Shown: positions 1 to 11,200 of the stretch, piece after piece
Layout of the letters: each line of letters starts with the position of its first letter
How positions within the stretch are numbered: the stretch's first letter is position 1
Origin: Apostichopus japonicus
Taxonomy: Eukaryota > Echinodermata > Holothuroidea > Aspidochirotida > Stichopodidae
Direction: 5' to 3'
NCBI RefSeq assembly: GCF_037975245.1
Contig: NC_092574.1
Location: 4,208,713 to 4,272,712 of the forward strand
DNA: 64,000 bases
Program-made: the position numbers and the translations under genes
Notes under the pieces: model-generated
Seen by the model: only the letters and a program-made list of their open reading frames with translations
Databases searched by the model: none
What the model was told of the DNA's origin: nothing

Positions 1-185
1 TGCATCTAAGGCCTGGTGAAAATACAAAATTAAGTTTACAAAATGGAGTGGGTGTTGAAGTGTGCTATATTGCACCAAATTGCATCTGAGGCTACCTGGA
101 AATGCAAAAAATTCCAAAGACCCCTCCCCCAGGCCGGCCATCAGTCTTCAGCCCCCCCACTCAAAAGTACCTTTCTACGCCACTG
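1..185. mobile_element. Right end of a hAT-like DNA transposon (fragment)
   Basis: The segment ends in CTACGCCACTG at 175-185, the reverse complement of a hAT-type terminus (CAGTGGCGTAG), directly against a TA microsatellite that may have been the target. The other end would lie left of the window. No transposase is visible. It could also be an unrelated repeat that happens to end this way. Confidence 0.4.
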
Positions 186-247
<62 letters not shown>

Positions 248-254
248 CACACAT
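184..254. repeat. (TA)n microsatellite with CA-rich edge
   Basis: Nearly pure TA dinucleotides run from 184 to about 240, followed by a short ACATACACACA stretch. The short reading frames across it encode only IYIYIY and are not genes. Confidence 0.95.
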
Positions 255-591
255 GGGACCATGATTAAGAATATACACACATGGGACCATGAATAATAAG
301 GAGATCTCGTTCTGACATCAAGGAGAGTACCACTATAGACTCCATGCAGAGCACTATGATATTACAAGAGAAAAATGTTGTCAGGGAGAGTTCAATGACG
401 TCAGACATCATGTACCGTATAACCATCATGGAAGATACCGTATCACCATCATGGAGAGTACCATGACAACAGGGAGAGTACTACCCTGAGATTAGGGAAA
501 GTACGTGGTACCTCAACGGGGGTAGTGAGATAACACCATAGTATCACGTCTTCAGATGGAGTACGGGTACCCCGTCGGGGAGAGTATCTAA
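245..591. other. Non-coding stretch with degenerate repeated gggagagtac motifs
   Basis: No gene is seen. The motif GGAGAGTAC or close variants recurs about eight times at irregular spacing, and catgggaccatgA occurs twice (about 252 and 281). It looks like a decayed tandem repeat. Confidence 0.5.
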
Positions 592-870
592 TAATTTCAT
601 ATTTTTATATAGCGCCTTTCCCAAAGGATCGAAGCGCTTTACAATATTACCCCGGTCAACGATAACCTGTCAAACATAGAAACAATCCCTCCACATGGCA
701 GCAGCTGACAGTTTGATCTCACAGGTCCCCATTTATACACCTGGGTGAAGAGTGGCAATGGAGATAAAGTGCCTTGCCCAATGACACAACGGGATGATCT
801 GGCCAGGACTCGAACCTGCAATCCCTATATCACATGTCCACTGCCTTAACCACTTGACCACAACGCTCTC
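592..870 (-). mobile_element. tRNA-derived SINE with LINE-type 3' tail
   Basis: Read on the minus strand, the element starts near 870 with a tRNA-like head: A-box-like TGGTCAAGTGG and B-box GGTTCGAGTCC. It continues through a conserved-looking body (TGGGCAAGGCACTTTATC) and ends near 592 with AAGCGCTTCGATC...GCGCTATATAAAAA. That tail resembles the one at 53440-53510, as expected if the SINE borrows the tail of a partner LINE. It is not a functional tRNA gene: the acceptor stem does not close. Confidence 0.75.
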
Positions 871-2040
871 TTGCCATTAATACCATAACAACAGGCCTCC
901 TTACACTTCCAATTTTTTTTTGTTATCAACTAACAAACATTATATTTTATGTTCAATCGTGCAATACCATCAGCAGATAATATCTTATCTTGTCACGCGG
1001 TGAGTGTGTGTAACCTAATAAACAGTTCGGCGACTGTGAAATTCTTTCTCCGTGTTAAGCTAATATTTGATCTTTTGCCTACACCACAACTTCAAAGCTT
1101 ATACTCAGTTTGTAGCGCCATAGCCTTTTATTATGTCCAAAGTTGACCAATCCTCTTTTTATAATATAATTTAACCTTAGTGCAGTACTTTTGCTTGGTT
1201 ATTGACTTATTGTCATCTTTGTAACAAAACATTCCATTAAAACTGATCTAACGGAGTCGCCGATAACTACAGCATATATTGTAATTGGATTCAGTCATTG
1301 ATATATTTATGGTAATCAATTATAGCCTACATATCATGCTTTCTCATAGAATTCCACGCGATCTATTAAGTAAAACGTACATACCATACCGCCCCAATCA
1401 TGTTATCTCATTTCATTATGACAGATAATACAACTGCAAAAAGACAACATTTTGATATCCTGGATTTTCATATTCGTTTGGTTTCTCTGCTTAAATGCTA
1501 TGTATAATTATTGGAAAACATAATTCTCGTATTAGCATTGAAGTGTCTCAACTTTCATTAACCGTTTCACAACTTTTCAGAGAATCTAAAACAAACAAAA
1601 AACAAAAAATGACGCACAGTGCTACACGGTACAGCATTCTTTAGTTTTTTTTCTGTCGGCTCTTAGAATATACACGAGTGAAATTAGCCAGTTAGGCTTC
1701 GCAGGTATTTCTCAAGTACGCGCTTAAAGTATAGCGGGAAAACGTAACAAAACAACAAGACTGCGAACGCTGTAAAGCACCATTAACGTTCCATTGAATT
1801 GAACAATTTGCTTGAATTGGTGGAACAGTTCTCGAAATATTCGTTTCAGAAGCTGCTAAAACGTGCTCAGTCTTGTTATGCTGCTGTTAATAAGTACAGT
1901 ACCAGTTATTCACGCGCTGCAATGCTATACTCAACAAGATAAGAAAAAGTAATCATATAAAATACACAGTTACATTCTTCCTGCATGTTACGCACAGAAA
2001 ACCTCTCAATAGCTTTTATGGTTTTGTAACGCTATCGTTT
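871..2040. other. Unannotated AT-rich region
   Basis: No exon with a recognisable product and no clear repeat on either strand. If the Reeler-domain gene continues leftwards, this is probably its intron. Confidence 0.5.
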
Positions 2041-2137
2041 CAATATTCCACGAGGAATATTGAAATTCCTCGTCGATAAACTGAGTTTATCGATCGAAAA
2101 ACAGAGTTTAACGGCGATAAACTCGGTTTATCGAATT
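2041..2137. repeat. Cluster of three short hairpins
   Basis: Three adjacent inverted repeats: CAATATTCC/GGAATATTG at 2041-2062, GATAAACTGAGTTTATC near 2075-2091, and GATAAACTCGGTTTATC near 2116-2132. The last two share the same stem sequence. Confidence 0.8.
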
Positions 2138-2665
2138 ACTGCACATATGGCTTGCCATAGGCGCTACTGCTGAAGCAGGCTTCCCGATCCCGAAGCCGTT
2201 CTGATCCGAGTCTCTTGTCTGTTGTATATCGACTGTCCTATAACATGACGATAAGCATTCCAACAATAACATCAATATCAGACATACGTGGTGGGGTCGG
2301 ATTTTTTCAACAACACATAAGGACATTGTCGAGAACACATGCAGGTTTCAAAGGTTTGGGTGGTGGGATTTGAAATTTTTCCACGACTGTGAGTGAGATA
2401 GTGGAATGTGTAGAGTACTTGTTGTTTCAAATAAGGACACAGTTCAAGGCATTGGTTTACAGTTGCATACAATACGGTTAACTCGTTTTATTGATAACTT
2501 CTGGTAACCGTGAGACTTCGACGCCATCTTTACTCTGACTCTCTGTCGAACGCCAAGTGTGTAATATATTTTATTACGACACTACAGAATGAACAGTCAA
2601 GGACGGGTCTGTAGGTGGATCCAAACTTTCACGAATGAAGGTCTTGACTATTGCTACTCCCATGC

Positions 2666-3151
2666 ACATAGGCCCTGGTGACCATATTTCCCTGACTGGA
2701 ATCAGGGACATTTATTGCGTGACTGATATGGGGGAGGGGTATAAGGGGAGGTGGTGTCCCCCTCCCCTTTGAAAATTTTCAAGTGCCTAAGGTGCTTAGA
2801 TGTAAAATGGGGATACTTAGAAGCACTTTTTAAATCAATTTTATTTCCAAAAATGTAGCTTTTTCTTAGATGAAATTTACTTACTTTACAAAAGAGTGCT
2901 AGGCTAGATCGATCTAGCATATTCCACTTTACACTGGCCCACCTGAAATAATGGTTAGTTCCGTTTTGCGACTGCACACTTGACTAAATTTTGTTTTTAC
3001 AATTATTTTACTAATAATGTGGGATATTTTCGAAATTCCTGAACGTTTGACGAATTGGGGACATTTTCGGGGACACTTGTTCATCGGGGACAGCACACTG
3101 TAATCGGGGACTGTCCCGAAAATCGGGGACGTCTGGTCACCTTAACATAGG
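2666..3151. mobile_element. hAT-like MITE with probable 7-8 bp target duplication
   Basis: ACATAGG occurs at 2666-2672 and again at 3145-3151. Between them the ends are inverted copies around GGTGACCA (2677-2684) and TGGTCACC (3134-3141). The right part repeats 'tcggggac' motifs. The TIR is short and imperfect at its outer bases, so the family is uncertain. No coding capacity is seen. Confidence 0.5.
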
Positions 3152-3636
3152 GGGTACTTCCCCAGAACAACTTCAAGTTTAGAGCTAGGTAACTTGGTGC
3201 GTTATAGGAATATAAATTAGGTCAATGTTTAGGTCTAAACGCAAGGATATGCTAATAGATTTGAAGTTAGGAACGGCTAACCGAGATTTCTACCCTGTCC
3301 GACAATTCAATACTATTGCGGCATCCGGGTTGTAAGCTGACGTAAATCTTGATAAGAGATTAGCATGTACAAGCCTAGACCAAAAGGAAAAGTGTCAGGG
3401 AATAGTATACTGATCCAGTTATATCGGGATTATCCATTGAAAAAAAACATGTTTTATCGACACCCATGTTACTGAAAGATAACTGTTGCCAAAAGTTATA
3501 CTTTAAGTTGGATGTCCGATACGTTGATAATCGGTTTCCAATGAAGCTGTAGCTAAAACGGACGATGATGTAACTGGAATAAAAATAGACCATTGTCTTT
3601 TAATTTTTGTTTTCTGAGACAGCTGATGGTACAGTA
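3152..3636. other. Unannotated region
   Basis: No recognisable exon or repeat. The minus-strand open frame at 3375-3593 has no family resemblance and no signal that it is coding. Confidence 0.45.
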
Positions 3637-3910
3637 GGAGTGTTAGCTCAGTGGTTAACGCCGGTGCCTTTCAATCATAAGGTCCCCGGTTCGAGTCACT
3701 CCCAGATTAATGTATGTCGTCCAGTTACAGAGTTGTTGACAATTAACAATTCATAAGCATGGACGTTAAATATGAATGTAAGAGACTGACTTCGGTCAGC
3801 TTGCGGCTTTGATATGCCAATGAGGCTTCTTCGCGAGTTCCTGCTTGCAGGAGGATCTAATATACATACATACATACATACATACACCCACACATACATA
3901 CACATACATG
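3637..3910 (+). mobile_element. tRNA-derived SINE with (CATA)n tail
   Basis: The head at 3637-3705 is tRNA-like: GGAGTG acceptor half, A box TTAGCTCAGTGG, B box GGTTCGAGTC, closing CACTCC. The body carries 'gcgagttcctgcttgcagga' near 3834-3853 and the tail is a (CATA)n run at about 3862-3908. A second copy lies inverted at 20457-20709, sharing head, body and tail. The two copies differ at many sites, so they are old insertions. Confidence 0.85.
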
Positions 3911-3968
3911 GTAATTCTTGTATACCTAGCTTGTTCCATACCTACAGTACGTAGTACAGGCTACTTAC

Positions 3969-4182
3969 CTTCTACCTGCCCGCCTTGTCCGAATTCGACT
4001 TCACTCACTGTTACCGTGAAAGGCGAGGGCTCATCACTCGGCGACAAAGGAATCGAATCGTTGCCGTTTAACACATGACCGGGAGTCATATCTTCACAAG
4101 CTACAGGAGGCGCACCAGATCCATATCCCTGGCAAACCCCAATAAATCCCACAAGTACTAAAACTAAACGAATTGTCTCCAT
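3969..4182 (-). CDS. First coding exon of a secreted Reeler-domain protein (partial)
   Basis: The ATG at 4182 opens a 71-codon exon ending at a good donor (GAAG|gtaag, exon end 3969). Residues 1-19 (METIRLVLVLVGFIGVCQG) form a typical signal peptide. It is followed by YGSGAPPVACEDMTPGHV and then SPFTVTV, the start of a Reeler domain as found in insect and marine-invertebrate defence-type proteins and in ferric-chelate-reductase-like proteins. The domain needs at least one more exon, which I could not find between 1 and 3968, so the gene probably continues beyond the left edge. Which Reeler family member it is cannot be decided from this exon. The longer in-frame start at 4290 is less likely because it would bury the signal peptide. 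Confidence 0.65.
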
Positions 4183-4496
4183 TTGAAGTTCTTGAAATTG
4201 GCTAAAGCAGTGCAGAATTCTCTTGTTACGTCTTATACTGTATATGATCACTATGCGTGTGATGCGGTAATCGGCAAATAAGTGTACCAACCGTGATTAG
4301 ACAGCATATTTGGGCAACCTACGCCGAGCAATAAGCAAACATTCGTTACACTCTTTGGGTACAAAGTCACGCTTGAAGATATCAGCATAATTAGAACACA
4401 AATCAGCTTTACAAGCAATGTACTGGTCTTGCACAACGAAAGTCGGGTGTACTGGTTTTGTACTGTGATATTATCATCACAACCACTTCCTGTTAA

Positions 4497-5121
4497 TTAA
4501 AGCAGCATTTTGCGTTGGGTCGCTTTTTTTCCACGTTTTTAACATGTGCATCGATTTTTTTACATGTATCAATCATAAAACAGCAATCTAAGATACCATC
4601 CAAGTTTCACCCTGCCAAGAGCGTTAATTAGCGAGTAATTAACGATTTATGTCGATAAATGAGAAGAGTGTCCTCGACAAATTTCACAGTTAAAATTAAT
4701 CGCATACAGTTCCGCCGAACCCACTAGTTTGAATTCAACCAATCAGAGATGCAGGTTTAGTTATGAGCCGTTGCTAAATATAGATTCAAGACTTCGCGTT
4801 GGTTGTACCAGGGAGTTGTTATGCAACTCCCTGGTACAACTGCCATATAGACTGTACACAAATCAAGCGTGGTGTTATATTACGTATCTGTCAATGACGT
4901 TCGTAGTGTTTAAATATTCATATTATGGGCGAGGTTTATTGGGTTCCCAACGGAAAATATCTTGGAGAACAACAAAGTTGAAAGTTGCAAATTTTTCGAC
5001 TTTTATGCCACCATTTGAAGTAAAATATAAATAGATTAGCTAGTTATGTATGTCGTTATGGCAAAGTGGAATCAGTGAGGTTGAGAAAAATCATAGAAAA
5101 TGACGCAAAATGCTGCTTTAA
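4497..5121. mobile_element. piggyBac-like MITE with TTAA target duplication
   Basis: TTAA at 4497-4500 and 5118-5121 bracket a 617-bp element. Its ends are perfect 15-bp inverted repeats, AGCAGCATTTTGCGT at 4501-4515 and its complement at 5103-5117. The TTAA duplication is the hallmark of piggyBac insertion. The open frame at 4729-5034 shows no transposase features, so the element is non-autonomous. It sits about 320 bp upstream of the Reeler exon ATG. Confidence 0.8.
4802..4840. repeat. 17-bp perfect hairpin inside the piggyBac-like MITE
   Basis: GTTGTACCAGGGAGTTG at 4802-4818 pairs perfectly with 4824-4840 across a 5-base loop. A related string, CCAGGGAGTTGTTATG, also occurs alone near 41419. 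Confidence 0.9.
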
Positions 5122-5346
5122 AGAAGAATTGGCTTACACGTCAAATAGACTGACTATCAGCTCAATTGTAAAGGTACATACCATGTTGAAGAATTATCTG
5201 AGATGCCTTGGAATTATTGACTATTAAAACAATTGTATGGTTTCTGGATGGTATTTTCTTTGGCAGTTATTTAAGTAATTCACACTGTTGGTATGCAGAC
5301 AGAAAGAAACCTGTTCCACCATGGCCACATGACAGCAGAAGCTCAA

Positions 5347-7560
5347 TTGCCAGAGCTATCAACATTAATGAAACACCCAAAAAAGATCTCAGAGCTATCA
5401 ACATTAATGAAACACCCAAAACAGATCACAGAGCTATCAATATTAATTGAACACCCAAAAACACATCTCAGAGCTATCAACATTAATGAAAACACCCCAA
5501 AACAGATCTCAGAGCTATCAACATTAATGAAACACCCAAAAACACATCTCAGAGCTATCAACATTAATGAAACACCCCAAAACAGATCTCAGAGCTATCA
5601 ACATTAATTGAACACCCAAAAACAGATCTCAGAGCTATCAACATTAATTGAACACCCAAAACAGATCTCAGAGCTATCAACATTATTGAAACACCCAAAA
5701 GAAGATCTCAGAGCTATCAACATTAATGAAACACTCAAAAACACATCTGAGAGCTATCAACATTAATGAAACACCCCAAAACAGATTTCAGAGCTATCAA
5801 CATTAATTGAACACCCAAAAACAGATCTCAGAGCTATCAACATTAATTGAACACCCCAAAACACATCTCAGAGCTATCAACATTAATGAAACACTCAAAA
5901 ACACATCTCAGAGCTATCAACATTGATGAAACACCCAAAACAGATCTCAGAGCTATCAACATTATTGAAACACCCAAAAACAGATCTCAGAGCTATCAAC
6001 ATTAACGTAACACCCAAAACACATCTCAGAGCTATCAACATTAATGAAACACCCCAAAACAGACCTCAGAGCTATCAACATTAATGAAACACCCCAAAAC
6101 ACATCTCAGAGCTATCAACATTAATGAAAACACCCAAAAACACATCTCAGAGCTATCAACATTAATTGAACACCCAAAACAGATCTCAAAGCTATCAACA
6201 TTATTGAAACACCCAAAAGCAGATATCAGAGCTATCAACATTAATTGAACACCCCAAACCAAATCTCAGAGCTATCAACATTAATGAAACACCCCAAACC
6301 AGATCTCAGAGCTATCAACATTATTGAAACACCCAAAAGCAGATCTCAGAGCTATCAACATTAATTGAACACCCAAAACACATCTCAGAGCTATCAACAT
6401 TAATGAAAACACCCAAAAACAGATCTCAGAGCTATCAACATTAATGAAACACCCAAAACACATCCCAGAGCTATCAACATTAATGAAACACCCAAAACAG
6501 ATCTCAGAGCTATCAACATTATTGAAACACCCAAAAGCATATCTCAGAGCTATCAACATTAATGAAACACCCCAAAACAGATCTCAGAGCTATCAACATT
6601 AACGTAACACCCAAAAACAGATCTCAGAGCTATCAACATCCATGAAACACCCAAAAACAGATCTCAAAGCTATCAACATTAATGAAACACCCAAAAGCAG
6701 ATCTCAGAGCTATCAACATTAATGAAACACCCAAAAACACATCTCAGAGCTATCAACATTAATGAAACACCCAAAAACACATCTCAGAGCTATCAACATT
6801 ATATAAACACCCAAAAGCAGATCTCAGAGCTATCAACATTAATGAAACACCCAAAAGAAGATCTCAGAGCTATCAACGTTAATGAAACACTCAAAAACAC
6901 ATCTCAGAGCTATCAACATTTATGAAACACCCAAAACACATCTCAGAGCTATCAACATTAATGAAACACCCAAAACAGATCTCAGAGCTATCAACATTAA
7001 TGAAACACTCAAAAACACATCTCAGAGCTATCAACATTAATGAAACACCCAAAAGCAGATCTCAGAGCTATCAACATTATTGAAACACTCCAAAACAGAT
7101 CTCAGAGCTATCAACATTATTGAAACACCCAAAAGCAGATCTCAGAGCTATCAACATTATTGAAACACTCCAAAACAGATCTCAGAGCTACCAACATTAA
7201 CGTAACACCCAAAACAGATCTCAGAGCTATCAACATTAATGAAACACCCAAAACAGATCTCAGAGCTATCAACATTAATGAAACACCCCAAAACACATCT
7301 CAAAGCTATCAACATTAATGAAACACCCAAAAACAGATCTCAGAGCTATCAACATTAATTGAACACCCAAAAACAGACCTCAGAGCTATCAACATTAATA
7401 AAACACCCCAAAACAGATCTCAGAGCTATCATAATTACTGAAACACTCAAAAACAGATCTCAGAGCTATAAACACTAATGAAACACTCAAAAACAGATCA
7501 CAGAGCTATCAACATTAATGAAACACCCAAAAGCAGATCTCAGAGTTATCAACATTAATG
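5347..7560. repeat. Minisatellite of about 39 bp, about 57 copies
   Basis: The unit reads AGAGCTATCAACATTAATGA followed by aacacccaaaacagatctc and varies from 38 to 41 bp through A-run and C-run differences. It spans about 2.2 kb between the Reeler exon and the 3' end of ANKLE2. The frames on both strands that cross it merely translate the repeat. Confidence 0.97.
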
Positions 7561-8265
7561 CATTCATCCACATTTATATATCTTCATTGATTTTATATAA
7601 TTTCACCTCTCAGTAAATTGGTTTTTACCAACTCTGCATTTTGAAAATGTGATTATCATAAAATTCTAATTCTTTACTACTGTTTATGAAGGAACATCCA
7701 CCCACCATAAGCAAAAGAAGCCAACCACTCTATCAACTTTCAAGTAAATCTAAAAATTCTATTTCCAACTTCAATAAGTTTATTCAATTGAATACAGTTT
7801 GTTAGGGAGGTGGTGTACAGGCTTTTGTTATAGTGCACCCTTGGGCAGAGGTGATAGGGTATTAGATAACACCAGTTTAGGAAAGAAGAGTAGTGATGCT
7901 AGTGTTTATGTAGCTTTTATATTTCCATGCCCTCACACACATACATATACAAAATAAACAAGAGGGTAATTCACAAAGTTGCATCGCCAGCAAACCATTT
8001 AGGAATTTCTGACACAAAATTGACACAAAAATCCTTATGGGAGCAATGAGATAAATATCCCCTCATTCCTTTCAACCGTCACAATAAATTCCACTTACTT
8101 TAAGAAATACATCATTTGCGATACAAATCTATGATTTTCAATGGAGCTATCAGTACCAGTCATAACCAGCAACAGTCAATTGACTTTGTATGATCAAATA
8201 CTGTACCGAAGAAGGCTTCTCCTAGCCTTTACCTAATCCCAAACTTATTGCAATAAATATAAATG
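7561..8265 (-). other. 3' flank / 3' UTR of ANKLE2
   Basis: No gene. An AATAAA lies on the minus strand at 7784-7779, about 480 nt beyond the ANKLE2 stop, and is the nearest canonical poly(A) signal I see. The rest is unremarkable AT-rich sequence. Confidence 0.5.
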
Positions 8266-11200
8266 TTATTCTGCAAAAAGCCTGACCCCTGGATGAGAAG
8301 AACTAGTTAAATATTGTTCATAGGTAGGACGGTGTAACTGCGCAGGAGAGATGCCATGGTCTCCAAACCTCAGTGGTGAGAATGTAAAGACCCTGCTTTG
8401 TGATGTGGTTGGAGAAAAAGGCAAGCTTGGATTACTGATGGATCTGCGTAACTTCCTTCGAGGGGTTGGCCACCTGGGAAAATAAAGAGACATTATCAGA
8501 TTTAGCAGTATTCAACCACAGGTCATTTAATTCACATAACAACTGTCACAAGAAACGTTCCCCAGGTGTGAATCTGCCATAGGTGGGTTAGGGGTTAGGT
8601 GGGGGTCACAGTATTCTCTCCCACTTTCCAATCTGCTACAAAAATTTGTGGTTTAAATATGCTTCAGAATACACCATTAGACATCTAAAATGTTAATATT
8701 TTATGGTGTGGATATTCCCATATTCTCTTACATGGCAAGTCTGCTCCAACATATCAAGGCCTTACCCTCTGACCCTCTCATAAAACCAACTGTTATAAGA
8801 CACATGCCCCAGGTCAAGATCTGCTGGGGTTGGGGTTTTGAGGTTGGCTGTACACTCTCCAAATATCCAATCTCCCACTAACATTTGTGATCTAAATATG
8901 CTTCAGAATGCACCATTAGACATTTAAACTGTAAATGTTTTCTGGGGTGGACATGCAGTGACGCTCTTACATGGCGAGTCGGCTTTAAAATTCCCAAAAC
9001 TCTCTTCTTTATCTGCAACTGCCCTGTGCTCCCCACCACCAAACCAACATCAGGATATTGATTAAGAGCACTAGCTATTTCACTTATTCAACTTACTGAA
9101 ACGCAGGAAAATATACCCTCTGATCACAAAGATACCTTAAATACATATCCTTACAGCTCTAACTACTTGAAAACTGCTTAGATTCAGGAAGCACAGCTGT
9201 TTAAATATTAACTCACTGGAAATTATTGACACTTGGAATTATTAGCCTGAGATTGCATCTAGCTGTCACATTGATATCTTAGACAAAACTAACAAACTGT
9301 TCTCAAATATATCGGAAGGTATGAACTTACTTTAACCTGAGATGGTCGGCTACATCTTCAATTTCATGTTTCCATTTCCTTACAAAAGGAAATCTATCTG
9401 TAGGATCAACATGCTGTATGGCACGGAAAACATCCATATCTCTCCTTGAAGGAGCATCTCTGCAGAGACAAAATCAAAAGATAAGTAATTCCTCTCAGGT
9501 ACAAAGTCATGCATTCACTACCAGAGTCTAGACATATCACATGAAACGATCACCCATCACTCATACCATTCAGTGTGACAATATCTCAATATGTAGTATA
9601 CTGTATAATAAATATCACTAATATCTGTACAAATATATTAATATATAATATATATAAATATTATAATCAGAAAAGTAATCAAAGGGGCCCAAAGAACATC
9701 TGCATTGTTTTATTGGAAAGCTTACAAAATCTCTTTGCTAACCTCTACACCTCAGACATTTATGTAAATTTATGTGTTTTAAAGAGATTAAACGATAAAC
9801 TCACCAATAAGACTTATCAGCCTAATACTTACTCTGAATTTAACACAGCTGAAATATAACTAGTATTATTTATTATGCATCAACTTATTGCTTTCTCCTC
9901 TGTGTTATACCAACAATCATTTCATCTTTTGTCCTTCTGTCTCAATTACCATTGTCTTCTTACCATCCAGGTGTTAATTTTTACTAATATGTCTTTATTT
10001 GATAACAATGATTCTGAATTCCTTACCCCATTATGTACAACCTTTTCTTCTGAGGACATGCCTGGACAAGTTCTTCCCTTTTTGAAGAGTCACAACAAAA
10101 TAGTTCTTCAGGTGATGAAAACACATTTTCAGGAACAGATCCGTCAGTGCTTGTTGATGATATACCGCTGCGAGACTCGGCTCCATCAGTAGAGTTGTTT
10201 GCTGTAGGATTCATCCTGGCTCCCCCACAATCCCCTGCATCCAATAATGTTTGCTTTCTGTTTTCAACACTAGTCCTTTCATTGCTTGAGGAACTGTCAC
10301 TTAGTCGAAGATTGCTTAGAGTGTTACATATTTCATCAACATCTGTCACAACACCAGAATGATCTAAGCAGATGCGATCAGATTCAATCTTAACTCTGTT
10401 CTCATTACCTCTTGTTGAATCATGTTTGCTACAAGTTGGCTCATCACAGCTCTCTTGTAAACTAAATGTATTCTCTAAATTTTGTGCACAATGTCCAGAG
10501 TTTGGTTTTACCATGTGACCATCATTGAGTAATCTGATTGGTTTGTTATTCAATTCAGCCTCATTAACATCCATCACATCAAACTGATTTTTCAAATCTC
10601 TGACAACATCATCCATAATATCCCTCTCAGTCACAGTGTATTCTTGTACTGTAGGGAAAGGAAAACATATATCAACATATATCAACAGGTAACATAATCA
10701 ACTCTAAGGAAGCAGTAATTACCAAGAAGAAACATAGCACATACCTTACTAGAAAACAACTTGCTTCTTGAGAACACATTGCTTTTATGCACCTTACTAT
10801 AATATTTGAGTTGCTTAGCAAAATAAACATCTGGCAATCCCCTTAATGCCATAAAATATTAAGGTCAAGTGTCTTTATAAATATATTTGGGTTGCATGGA
10901 ATGAAACTGGTGTGTTATCCCTGGTTACATGCAAGGTACTGTGGCTTCTGACTGGCGACAACAGCAAATAAATGTCATTCTAGGGATCGCCAACAACTAA
11001 GGGCTGGGCAGTTCAGTTGGTAGAGCGTTGGGCTTGACTGGTTCAAATCCTGCTCTAGATATAAATTTCTTTGCTCCTTTCTACTATCTATCTGCCATTT
11101 AATTAGAGAATAGGTAAACTGAAATAGTTAGCATGAGCATTACATGTAATATTGGGATATATTTTGTCAACTCTCACATTGTGTATCAATGCATGTTTAT

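Noticed and set aside
3637..3705. Functional tRNA gene
   Set aside because: A and B boxes are present, but the fold is imperfect and the sequence runs into a SINE body with a CATA tail; a second copy at 20457-20709 shares that body.
5208..6925. Frames repeating INVDSSEICFGCF or SELSTLMKHPK
   Set aside because: They translate the minisatellite of about 39 bp and change frame wherever a unit has an indel.
5347..7560. CRISPR-like array
   Set aside because: Units abut without unique spacers, and the genome is eukaryotic.
10023..10362. Plus-strand frames across 9875-10362
   Set aside because: They are antisense to the large ANKLE2 exon 10648-10027, which is supported by phase and position.
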